Below, piece after piece: positions 1-7,965 of a stretch of 64,000 nucleotides of DNA. The notes below the pieces were generated by a model. The model saw nothing but the letters and a program-made list of their open reading frames with translations, ran no database searches and was not told the origin of the DNA. The stretch is taken from contig OY730443.1 of assembly GCA_963422705.1 (NCBI GenBank), forward strand, positions 1,054,001 through 1,118,000, given 5' to 3'. This stretch comes from G963422705 sp963422705. GTDB taxonomy: Bacteria; Poribacteria; WGA-4E; WGA-3G. The first letter of the stretch is position 1. Every line of letters begins with the position of its first letter. The translations under genes and the position numbers were made by a program.

Positions 1-310
1 AATAGTCCGGATTTGAAACGCGGGCGACTTTAATCTCCACGTTGTACCTCGCCGCGATTTGACAAGCGAGTATGTTAATTTCATCCTTGTTAGTAACAGC
101 GATGAGGATATCTGCTTCATCAATACCCGATGCTTTAAGCAGGTACGGAGAAGAACCGGAGCCACGAAGAGAAAGTAAATCTAATTGCTCATCTACTCGA
201 TGGCACGCTTCCTCAGATTCATCAATCAAAACGACATCGTTACCTTGAAGTATTAGGAGCTTTGCGATATGAAAACCGACTTCTCCTGCCCCGATGATTA
301 TTGCTTTCAT
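1..310 (-). CDS. trkA: TrkA-type K+ uptake regulator, NAD-binding N-terminus (partial)
   Basis: The first 103 residues can be read from an ATG at 310 on the minus strand; the rest lies outside the window. The protein opens with a Rossmann beta strand and glycine loop (MKAIIIGAGEVGFHIA). An acidic end of beta2 (VVLID) and a segment ending SGSSPYLLKASGIDEADI follow, typical of RCK/TrkA-N domains, which bind NAD(H) or nucleotides and gate Trk/Ktr potassium channels from the cytoplasmic face. TrkA has two such domains; only the first is visible, so a single-RCK KtrA-like protein is possible. It follows gcvP on the same strand after 90 bp, so it may be read from the same transcript or its own promoter. 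Confidence 0.85.
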   Translation of the reverse strand, partial: MKAIIIGAGEVGFHIAKLLILQGNDVVLIDESEEACHRVDEQLDLLSLRGSGSSPYLLKASGIDEADILIAVTNKDEINILACQIAARYNVEIKVARVSNPDY

Positions 311-400
311 TTTCTGTTATACCAATACCAAATTAACCATTGCTAGTTCAGTCCAATATGCCAGCGGTTTTAACGGCTATGCCCGCGATTTTAACGGCAC

Positions 401-3307
401 TCAGAAAGCGTATTCATGAAGCGGTGGACAGCTACAAACAAGATTCCTATCTCCGTGAACTTCATTAATACGCGCGACAGCAGGCCAAAATTTATGCTCC
501 CGCACCCAGGAGGCAGGAAACGCAGCGGCTTCGCGTGTGTAAGGATGATGCCAGTCTGTCTGGGTGACAGCTTCTATGGTGTGTGGCGCGTTTTTGAGAA
601 CATTGTCTTGCGAATCCGCAACCCCCGTCTCAATATCAGCTATCTCTTGCCGTATCGAAATCAGGGCAGCACAGAAACGTTCCAACTCCGTTTTTGATTC
701 GCTCTCTGTCGGTTCTATCATCATTGTTCCAAGAACTGGCCAAGATACAGTAGGCGCGTGGAATCCATAATCCATCAGACGTTTCGCCACGTCACTGACA
801 TCTACGCCTGCTGTTTTCTTAAAGGCACGCATATCAATAATGCATTCGTGAGCAACCCTCCCATTATTTCCTTTATAAAGGATAGGATAGTATGATGCCA
901 GACGAGTGGCAAGGTAATTCGCATTGAGAATTGCTACCTCTGTTGCAGATTTCAACCCTACCGCGCCCATCATAGCGATATATGTCCAAGAAATTGGGAG
1001 AATACTAGAGCTCCCCCAAGGGGCTGCCGATACGGGGCCGATACCTTGAGTGCTATCTCCTACCGAAATAATGGGATGCGTCGGCAAAAACGGCTTGAGG
1101 TGCGCAGCGACACCAATAGGGCCCATTCCGGGCCCGCCGCCCCCATGGGGAATGCAGAACGTTTTGTGAAGGTTGAGATGACAGACATCGGTTCCAATAT
1201 CCGCCGGACGACTCAATCCCACTAGCGCGTTAAGATTAGCACCATCCATGTATACCTGCCCGCCCGCTTGGTGAACAATATCGCATGTCACGCGAATCTG
1301 CCTTTCAAACACACCGTGTGTGGAAGGATAAGTAATCATCGCAGCCGCAAGCGTTTCGCGATACGTCTCCGCTTTCTGACGTAAATCAGATAAGTCGATA
1401 TCTCCATCTGCATCACATGCAACCACGACAACCTTCATCCCCGCCATTACCGCGCTCGCCGGATTTGTGCCATGGGCAGATGTCGGAATTAAACAGACGT
1501 TTCGCCGTTCTTCATTTCGGCTCTGGTGGTACTTTCGGATAACTAATAGCCCGGCATATTCGCCTTGCGAACCCGCATTCGGTTGTAACGAGATTGCGCT
1601 ATACCCGGTAAGCTCAGCTAACCACGTTTCTAGCTGTTCAAATAAGGCATGGTAACCTTTCGCCTGCTCACGAGGGGCGAACGGATGAAGCTCACTGAAT
1701 TTGGGCCATGTTAATGGCATCATCTCTGTTGTCGCATTAAGTTTCATCGTGCAAGAACCGAGAGGTATCATCGCATTGACGAGCGAAAGGTCTTTTGATT
1801 GGAGTTTGTGTATATACCGGAGCATCTCGGTTTCGGAATGATAACGGTTGAAAATAGGATGGGTTAAATAAGGCGTTTTTCGTTGTAGAGTGGCCGGAAT
1901 ATGATATTCCTTTTCTCTCACGTCACCGCAGCGTCCATCTATTGGCGGAGTCCTCTCAAAGATTTCAAGGAGTTCCTCAATCTCCGCAGCTGTCGTCGTT
2001 TCGTCTAATGAAATACTAAGATGAGTTGCATCGATTTTTCGAAGATTTATCCATTTTGCACGAGCTTTTGTCAGAATATCAGTAAGTTGCCGGGTTTTTA
2101 ATGTGATGCAGACAGTATCAAAGCAAGGCATGTCACATATTGCCCAGCCACGTTTTTCAAGTCCGGCCCGAAGTTTGCGGGTTAAGGTATGAACGTGTTC
2201 TGCAATTTGCTTTAAGCCGGTGGGCCCGTGATAGACAGCGTACATTCCTGCCATGACAGCTAGTAACACCTGTGCAGTGCAAATATTACTTGTGGCTTTC
2301 TCCCGGCGAATGTGTTGCTCACGTGTTTGGAGTGCCAATCGAATTGCGGGCTTCCCGGTGGTATCGTGTGAGACACCTGCGATACGCCCCGGTATGCGGC
2401 GTTTGAGTTTGTCGTGTGTAGAAAGGAAGGCTGCATGCGGGCCGCCATAACCGAGAGGAATTCCAAACCGTTGCGCACTACCAATAGCGATGTCGGCACC
2501 AAATTCACCCGGAGGGCGCAAGAGTGTTAGAGAGAGTAAGTCGGTTGCAGTGATGAATAAGCCGCCAAAATGGTGTACCTGCTGAGCAAAGTCACTGTAG
2601 TCGTAGATTGCCCCATTTGTTGCAGGGTATTGCGCAATCGCTCCCAGAATCGGTTCATCAAAATTTATATTCTGGTGGCTCCCAATATTCAATTGGATAC
2701 CGAGGGGTTCCGCGCGCGTTTGTAACACTGCGATTGTCTGCGGATGACAGGTTTCTGAGACGAAAAAGACACTGTTGTTCTTAACTTGATGAGATTGGCG
2801 CCGCGTTTCTGCGACTACGAGGCACATCCCCATCGCTTCAGCCGCTGCCGTCGCTTCATCTAAAAGCGAAGCATTAGCCACAGGGAGTGCTGTTAAGTCA
2901 ATCACCATGCTCTGGAAGTTCAGCAATGCCTCCAAGCGCCCTTGCGAAATTTCTGCCTGATACGGGGTGTATTGGGTATACCACCCTGGGTTTTCAAGAA
3001 TATTTCGTTGGATGACGGGTGGCACGATGCAACGCGAATAACCCATGCCGAGGTAGGAGCGATAGACGTGGTTATCAGCGGCAAATCGCTTTAACGCCGC
3101 CAGCACTTCCGATTCTGAAAGACATTGCGCGCCCGAATATGGTTCCCCTAATTCTATAGTCAGCGATTCGTTCAGGCGGATATCCGCGGGAACCACGTCT
3201 TCAATGAAAACGTCCATGGAAGCGTAGCCAAGGGTAGCTAACATCTTCTCAATCTCTTCCGGGCGTGGCCCTATGTGACGCGCTGCGAATGTGGATTGTG
3301 AAGCCAT
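401..3307 (-). CDS. gcvP: Glycine dehydrogenase (decarboxylating), P-protein
   Basis: The P-protein of the glycine cleavage system decarboxylates glycine with PLP and passes the aminomethyl group to the lipoyl arm of GcvH. At 968 residues this is the full-length single-chain form, not the split GcvPA/GcvPB form. The N-terminal half contains FAARHIGP and the C-terminal half the PLP site, with the lysine in HLNLHKTF at about residue 715 followed by the glycine-rich HGGGGPGMGP loop. PLGSCTMKLN at about 515-524 is also characteristic. It is the last gene of the gcvT-gcvH-gcvP run, 113 bp after gcvH. The ATG at 3307 gives the expected MASQSTFAARHIGP start. Confidence 0.97.
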   Translation of the reverse strand: MASQSTFAARHIGPRPEEIEKMLATLGYASMDVFIEDVVPADIRLNESLTIELGEPYSGAQCLSESEVLAALKRFAADNHVYRSYLGMGYSRCIVPPVIQRNILENPGWYTQYTPYQAEISQGRLEALLNFQSMVIDLTALPVANASLLDEATAAAEAMGMCLVVAETRRQSHQVKNNSVFFVSETCHPQTIAVLQTRAEPLGIQLNIGSHQNINFDEPILGAIAQYPATNGAIYDYSDFAQQVHHFGGLFITATDLLSLTLLRPPGEFGADIAIGSAQRFGIPLGYGGPHAAFLSTHDKLKRRIPGRIAGVSHDTTGKPAIRLALQTREQHIRREKATSNICTAQVLLAVMAGMYAVYHGPTGLKQIAEHVHTLTRKLRAGLEKRGWAICDMPCFDTVCITLKTRQLTDILTKARAKWINLRKIDATHLSISLDETTTAAEIEELLEIFERTPPIDGRCGDVREKEYHIPATLQRKTPYLTHPIFNRYHSETEMLRYIHKLQSKDLSLVNAMIPLGSCTMKLNATTEMMPLTWPKFSELHPFAPREQAKGYHALFEQLETWLAELTGYSAISLQPNAGSQGEYAGLLVIRKYHQSRNEERRNVCLIPTSAHGTNPASAVMAGMKVVVVACDADGDIDLSDLRQKAETYRETLAAAMITYPSTHGVFERQIRVTCDIVHQAGGQVYMDGANLNALVGLSRPADIGTDVCHLNLHKTFCIPHGGGGPGMGPIGVAAHLKPFLPTHPIISVGDSTQGIGPVSAAPWGSSSILPISWTYIAMMGAVGLKSATEVAILNANYLATRLASYYPILYKGNNGRVAHECIIDMRAFKKTAGVDVSDVAKRLMDYGFHAPTVSWPVLGTMMIEPTESESKTELERFCAALISIRQEIADIETGVADSQDNVLKNAPHTIEAVTQTDWHHPYTREAAAFPASWVREHKFWPAVARINEVHGDRNLVCSCPPLHEYAF

Positions 3308-3420
3308 GCCTATTCCTCAAACAAGATATTCCATCTTAGAAAGGTGTAAAGCCTATAAAGCATCCCTGAAGTCGCTAAAATTGGTTTGAGTTGATAACGT
3401 GACAAAAACCGCATAACTTT

Positions 3421-3798
3421 CTAGGCGCCAATGTGCGCTTGATACCGTTCTGCATCGAGAAGTGCCTCAAGCTCTTTTTCCTCTGTCATTCTGATTTTTA
3501 TCAACCATCCCGCATCGTAGGGCGATGTATTGACAAATTCCGGCACGTCCTCCAAGGATTCATTGACGGCAATCACTTTACCACTCACCGGGGCATAAAG
3601 CGCAAAAGCAGCTTTGACTGATTCTATCACGCCGAACTCTGTTTTCTGCGTAACGTAGCTCCCAACATCCGGTAATTCCACGTAGACAATATCCTGAATT
3701 TCAGCCTGGGCGTAGTCGGTTATACCGATAATTGCAACATCGCCTTCTTGCCGGAACCATTCATGGCTTTCCATGTATCTCAAATTTTGTGGAAACAT
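3421..3798 (-). CDS. gcvH: Glycine cleavage system H protein
   Basis: This small lipoyl carrier shuttles the aminomethyl intermediate from GcvP to GcvT and is then reoxidised by lipoamide dehydrogenase. It has 125 residues, the usual length. The lipoyl-attachment lysine is K62 in the ESVKAA motif, and the fold markers SHEWFR and APVSGKVIAVNE are present. It lies between gcvT (40 bp upstream) and gcvP, so co-transcription is likely. Lipoamide dehydrogenase and the lipoylation enzymes are not in this window. Confidence 0.97.
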   Translation of the reverse strand: MFPQNLRYMESHEWFRQEGDVAIIGITDYAQAEIQDIVYVELPDVGSYVTQKTEFGVIESVKAAFALYAPVSGKVIAVNESLEDVPEFVNTSPYDAGWLIKIRMTEEKELEALLDAERYQAHIGA

Positions 3799-3838
3799 TT
3801 TGTTATTTTTATTAATTATAAATCTTCGCCTGTTACCG

Positions 3839-4942
3839 TCAGCGGCTATAAAAAGGTACCTTTACGATTTTCGCGGGGTACCGCTTCCCCCGGATTTGAA
3901 TATCAATATTGAGATTTGTGGGCGAGTGCTTTCCGTCCAAGTCGATATATGCAAAACCGATGTTGCATCTGAGGCTAGGTGCGGGGGCACCACTTGTTAC
4001 AGTACCAATATGCAAACCTTCCCGAAACACGTCATAGCCAGTACGTGCTATCATTTTCCGGCCTAACATCTGAAACCCGATTAAACATCGCCGAATCCCC
4101 GATTTTCTTTGCATGAGCAGCGCATTCCTACCGATAAATTCTCCTTTATCCAATTTGACGAACCGAGCGAGCCCTGCTTCAAGCGGGGTTGTTCTTTCAT
4201 TTATATCCATACCGTATAAGCGGAGCCCCGCTTCAAGGCGTAGCGTATTACGCGCCCCAAGCCCAATCGGAGCACCCCCGGCGGCTTCAACTGCAGGATA
4301 TAAGATATTCCAGAACTTTTCGCCATCGTGCACATCAACATAAAGTTCAAAACCGACTTCCCCGGTGTAACCGGTGCGTGAAATCAAGGTAGATATACCG
4401 GCCACCGTTACACGTGTAAATCCGAAAAATGGGAGGGCGGGAACATCTCCATGAGGAACCAGCGTGTTTAACGTCTCAATCGCACCAGGGCCCTGTAGTG
4501 CGATAAGAACAATTTTTTCGCTTAAATCTGTTAGTGCTGCACCTGTCGTGTTGTGGGTTTCTAGCCAGGCCCTGTCCTTTTCAATGTTCGCCGCGTTCAC
4601 TACCACCATATAGCGCATATTGGTGAAACGATAAACGATTACATCGTCAACGATTCCACCACTTTCCTGACAGATTAACGTGTACAGCGCCTGTCCATCT
4701 TTTAAACGGCTGATGTCGTTCGTGCAGAGATTTTGCAACAATTTGCCTGCTTCTTCCCCGCACACCTCAAGCTGTCCCATGTGTGACAAATCAAATAGTC
4801 CAACGGAACGCCGGACAGAGAGATGTTCCGTGACAATACTGCCGTAATGGAGTGGCATCTCCCATCCTCGGAAGCGGATAAATTTTGCATTGAGGGTAGC
4901 ATGAACATCATAAAGAGGTGTACGCTTCAGCGTCCTGTTCAC
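3839..4942 (-). CDS. gcvT: Glycine cleavage system T protein (aminomethyltransferase)
   Basis: GcvT releases ammonia from the H-protein-bound aminomethyl group and gives the one-carbon unit to tetrahydrofolate. The 367-residue length matches the family. The protein starts with TLKRTPLYDVH, contains the GLFDLSHMGQ segment and the ISRTGYTGEVGFELYV strand, and ends with the beta-barrel domain. The start at 4942 is a GTG, 16 bp after the stop of the upstream amidohydrolase, which suggests one operon. No glycine riboswitch could fit directly upstream in that space. Confidence 0.96.
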   Translation of the reverse strand: MNRTLKRTPLYDVHATLNAKFIRFRGWEMPLHYGSIVTEHLSVRRSVGLFDLSHMGQLEVCGEEAGKLLQNLCTNDISRLKDGQALYTLICQESGGIVDDVIVYRFTNMRYMVVVNAANIEKDRAWLETHNTTGAALTDLSEKIVLIALQGPGAIETLNTLVPHGDVPALPFFGFTRVTVAGISTLISRTGYTGEVGFELYVDVHDGEKFWNILYPAVEAAGGAPIGLGARNTLRLEAGLRLYGMDINERTTPLEAGLARFVKLDKGEFIGRNALLMQRKSGIRRCLIGFQMLGRKMIARTGYDVFREGLHIGTVTSGAPAPSLRCNIGFAYIDLDGKHSPTNLNIDIQIRGKRYPAKIVKVPFYSR

Positions 4943-4958
4943 TTTTAGCGCCCCATTT

Positions 4959-5717
4959 CTACGTTTCTAATCCATAAATGCGAGCGAGGTTCCCGCCGAA
5001 AATGAGAGCTTCTGCATTGTCTCCGAGCTCTAATCTTCTTAAAGCATTGATAACCTGAATTGGACGGTACTCAGGCAGATTGGAGCCAAACACAATCTGC
5101 TCGGGCCCTATCACTTCAACGGCTTTCTTAACCTCTGTCGGAACAACCGTGTCGGGCTCCGTTCCCCAGCGTCTATGAAATCGGAGAATTGTGGTTCCCA
5201 GAAAAACATTCGGATTTGCTTTTGCCACCTGAATTCCTGCATCCAAATCGTCTGGTAAGCCCATGTGATCCATGATAATCGGCGTTTCAGGAACCCACCC
5301 TGCAACGGTACCGATACGGTTCGGATGACAATTGTCAGGACCGGAATGAATTGAGACAATAAGCCCGTGTTCGCGAGCAGCTTCAACTACCGGTTGAACA
5401 ATTTCATCATCTACGTTATAGTTATGAACAGCTGGCATAAGTTTAATACCACGCATTCCCCAGGCGAGTGCAGCTTGCTGAACCTGCTGTACAGGTTCCC
5501 GTTCCGTGGGATGTACGAGGGCACACCCAAGTGCTCTCGGATTGCCCCGGATTGCCGCTGCAAGTTCGGCGTTTTGCGGCTCCGGTTGGGTGTTAGGCAT
5601 AATCACAGCAACATCGATATCTGCTTCATCCTCTAAGGACAAGAGGGTTTCTAAATCAAGTTTTCCATTTTCATCTCGAAAATCATCATTCAGATACGCT
5701 TCAAAATCGCCTCTCAT
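4959..5717 (-). CDS. Amidohydrolase-2-like TIM-barrel protein, probably without a complete metal site
   Basis: The 252-residue protein resembles the amidohydrolase_2 (ACMSD/TIM-barrel) family: CALVHPTE, MRGIKLMPAVHNY, a central IVSIHSG strand and IIMDHMG. It begins at the ATG at 5717, with a strong GGGAGG six bases upstream. The mature N-terminus is MRGDFEAYLNDD and lacks the metal-binding HxH that opens this family. The late Asp normally found as GSDxP is Asn (FGSNLPEY). Catalysis therefore looks compromised, or the metal site is rebuilt. It precedes gcvT by 16 bp, so it is expressed with the glycine cleavage genes; the reason for the link is unknown. Substrate unknown. Confidence 0.8.
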   Translation of the reverse strand: MRGDFEAYLNDDFRDENGKLDLETLLSLEDEADIDVAVIMPNTQPEPQNAELAAAIRGNPRALGCALVHPTEREPVQQVQQAALAWGMRGIKLMPAVHNYNVDDEIVQPVVEAAREHGLIVSIHSGPDNCHPNRIGTVAGWVPETPIIMDHMGLPDDLDAGIQVAKANPNVFLGTTILRFHRRWGTEPDTVVPTEVKKAVEVIGPEQIVFGSNLPEYRPIQVINALRRLELGDNAEALIFGGNLARIYGLET

Positions 5718-5732
5718 AGCATGCCTCCCTTT

Positions 5733-6827
5733 TTAATCTTCGTTTATTAGCACTTCTCCATCCACTCCCATTTTGATGGACGCGTTCTTTGCAGCCATGG
5801 CATCACGATAAAACGCATAAACAGACTCGGCGGTAGCGAAATCGCGAAAACGTATGATAAAAACAATCGGGGTATTCAGCCAATTTGCGTTCCCCGTAGT
5901 ATTATAACGTGCTGAAATACCAATAGGCGTTTCAGCACTCACTTCCATCAAGGGAGCATCTTGGTTCAAAATTGCCGAATCCATATCAGCAAGTTCATCA
6001 CTAATAAGGGTATTCGTAAATTGGGGCAGATGAGAGGGTAATCCACTATAGATTTGATGCAACGTCCAATTTGTACGAAAAAGTTTCTCACTTCCGTGGA
6101 TTCTCTTACTAGGGAGTATAGCGAGTAAAGGCACCTTCGTGGGAGGTTCTTTAATGTTGTCATCCACAAAATTCGCTAACTTAATCATGCCGTCGCGAAT
6201 GCCAGTTGCAAATTCGTACCCTTCTATTTGAATAAAATATTTTCCCTTTGAAAACCGGAGGTACCGTCCCGAAAGAAGTGCTTTGCTCCCAACCCACTCT
6301 ATTTCTGCTTTCGGATAGGTGTTAAAACTATAAATTCCGAATGCATTCTCTGGGGTTCCCATATCGAAAATTTCAAGTAAAATCAACGGTTTCGCGCCAA
6401 AGCGCGATGCTTCGTACTCCACCTCTGCCTGCTGCTTGAAGCCGTAGGCGAAATAAAGGGAACGTTTTACCGCCCTATCTTTATAGAGGGACTGCACGCC
6501 ATGATATGTTGACGGTGTTCGAGACTGTACCCATTCAGATGTTGTTGCACCGCGTCCAACGGAAACTTTTAGGGGTAAAAGGGATTCTGGAGGAACGGTT
6601 GTAAGAGGTTGTAGTGATGATATATGAGCCCCTTGCGCCTCGATGTTCTGCACAATTTCCTTCATTGCTTGCGATGCTATCTTTACTGTAGGGCTTTTCC
6701 ATATACCATAGATATAATTACCGTTTTGGTTCACAATTGTCCAGTTACCCGGCTCTATACCACAAGAACCCGATAGCAGAATTGAAACAGAGAAAATTGC
6801 TAAGGCAATAATGCTATGTGTTCTCAT
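5733..6827 (-). CDS. Putative lipoprotein, DUF6599-like
   Basis: This 364-residue protein has a short hydrophobic leader ending in LSGSC (C22), a plausible though not perfect lipobox, so it is probably anchored facing the periplasm. The middle reads LEIFDMGTPENAFGIYSFN, followed by a KGKYFIQIEG segment. I associate this pattern with the DUF6599 family of Planctomycetes and related phyla; the assignment is from memory. No enzymatic motif is visible. It ends 15 bp upstream of the amidohydrolase gene, so it may head the same operon. Function unknown. Confidence 0.7.
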   Translation of the reverse strand: MRTHSIIALAIFSVSILLSGSCGIEPGNWTIVNQNGNYIYGIWKSPTVKIASQAMKEIVQNIEAQGAHISSLQPLTTVPPESLLPLKVSVGRGATTSEWVQSRTPSTYHGVQSLYKDRAVKRSLYFAYGFKQQAEVEYEASRFGAKPLILLEIFDMGTPENAFGIYSFNTYPKAEIEWVGSKALLSGRYLRFSKGKYFIQIEGYEFATGIRDGMIKLANFVDDNIKEPPTKVPLLAILPSKRIHGSEKLFRTNWTLHQIYSGLPSHLPQFTNTLISDELADMDSAILNQDAPLMEVSAETPIGISARYNTTGNANWLNTPIVFIIRFRDFATAESVYAFYRDAMAAKNASIKMGVDGEVLINED

Positions 6828-6952
6828 GATATCTACCGATACACAAGTTTATAAAAGGCGCGTAGCAAGGGAAATAAACCTCGGCCGTTCCGGAGTTGTC
6901 CACAATTTCAAGACAAAGTAGAAGGTTTTAGAAGATAATCCCTGCAGTTTGG

Positions 6953-7468
6953 CTACCACTGTTCAGCAAACTGATTGTAAAGATCTTCCAGGAGCTCATC
7001 TATTATCAAATCTTTTGCCTGATTGACAGTTTCCGGTGGTTCACCTCGGTTAGGTACAAGATAAAAATCATGAATCTGGACGTGATTTGTGCTTTGCGCG
7101 ATGATATGATTTCGTACCCTATCCAGAAATTCATATTCAACCTGAAGACTCATCCGCAACATTTCAATTTCACCGTTAGGGCCAAACCCGTGCTCCCTTA
7201 TATTATAATCCTGTATTCGCAGGGTGAATTGGGAATCATTTCCATCTCGCCATTTGCGATTGAACCGTTGGGTAAGTTTTTCATGAATAATTTCATCGTA
7301 CGGACGCTGTGAAGTTTCATCATAAGCGAAATCCGCATCCAGAATTTCAACAGGAACTACCCGGATGGTTTCAATATGTGCCAGATAAGATGACTTAGAA
7401 ACATATCCACACCCACAGACAATACATAGCAATAGTGATACGAACAATAGTAACATCACTTTAGACAT
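6953..7468 (-). CDS. lptE: LPS-assembly lipoprotein LptE-like
   Basis: A 171-residue lipoprotein. A signal peptide ends at VCGC (C20), and the mature protein opens CGYVSKS, the CGY start typical of LptE. LptE plugs the LptD beta-barrel and helps deliver LPS to the outer membrane. The fold-level features fit: an early IRVVPVEIL strand, alternating strands (FTLRIQDYNI), and a C-terminal helix (AKDLIIDELLEDLYNQFAEQW). Sequence similarity in this family is low, so the name rests on size, lipobox and pattern. It lies 16 bp after the small membrane protein gene on the same strand. Confidence 0.65.
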   Translation of the reverse strand: MSKVMLLLFVSLLLCIVCGCGYVSKSSYLAHIETIRVVPVEILDADFAYDETSQRPYDEIIHEKLTQRFNRKWRDGNDSQFTLRIQDYNIREHGFGPNGEIEMLRMSLQVEYEFLDRVRNHIIAQSTNHVQIHDFYLVPNRGEPPETVNQAKDLIIDELLEDLYNQFAEQW

Positions 7469-7484
7469 GTTCTACCATCCCATC

Positions 7485-7844
7485 CTATAAATTCGGTATA
7501 CGTGGAAGCGGGTGTGCCACGTTCATTAGGCTGGAAATCCCCATCTCTACCCCTTTAACTATCAACTTCAATTGCCAGGATTCATTAGGAGCGCTCGGGA
7601 GAGGTGTCTGAAAATGAGCGGGTGAAGCTTGTGGCCGGGGTGCCTTGTGTTTTTTTCCATAAAAAACAGCTGTGACGCCATCCATAAAATATTTTTTATA
7701 CTCAGGTGACGATAAAACCACAAGGAAACCGATAAGTAGGAGTAGAATAACAGCTAAAAAGTAAGTCATCCATTTCCGGTCCAGCAAATCACCTTTTTTC
7801 TTGTGAATTCGCCGTTTTGCTGAAGGAGAAAGCCGAGTTTTCAT
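7485..7844 (-). CDS. Small single-pass membrane protein, unknown
   Basis: A 119-residue protein with a basic cytoplasmic N-terminus (TRLSPSAKRRIHKKKG), one strong transmembrane segment at about residues 27-45 (YFLAVILLLLIGFLVVL) and a proline-rich C-terminal part. I recognise no domain. It is sandwiched between pnp and the LptE-like gene and close enough to the latter (16 bp) to be co-translated. A role in envelope assembly would only be a guess. Confidence 0.6.
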   Translation of the reverse strand: MKTRLSPSAKRRIHKKKGDLLDRKWMTYFLAVILLLLIGFLVVLSSPEYKKYFMDGVTAVFYGKKHKAPRPQASPAHFQTPLPSAPNESWQLKLIVKGVEMGISSLMNVAHPLPRIPNL

Positions 7845-7907
7845 AGAGAAACTCCATTTATTTATATTAGCTGTGCCTCTCCACCCCCAAATTCCCCCAT
7901 CGCCAGT

Positions 7908-7942
7908 CTGTCAGAAGCGAATTTGATATTCGCTTCTGACAG
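7908..7942. repeat. Perfect 15-bp intergenic hairpin downstream of pnp
   Basis: CTGTCAGAAGCGAAT at 7908-7922 is repeated as its exact reverse complement at 7928-7942 around the 5-nt loop TTGAT. It starts 24 bp past the pnp stop. There is no T-run on either side, so it is not a standard intrinsic terminator. It could be an mRNA-stabilising or processing stem, or a REP-like palindrome. A second stem (TAGATAG/CTATCTA, 7956-7972) overlaps the pnp stop codon. Confidence 0.75.
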
Positions 7943-7965
7943 GGCATAAGCCGGTTAGATAGATA

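Noticed and set aside
401..3307. Several long plus-strand open frames inside gcvP
   Set aside because: They lie antisense to a full-length, motif-complete gene and carry no domain of their own.
4943..4958. A glycine riboswitch before gcvT
   Set aside because: Only 16 bases separate it from the upstream gene, and no tandem aptamer pattern was seen nearby.
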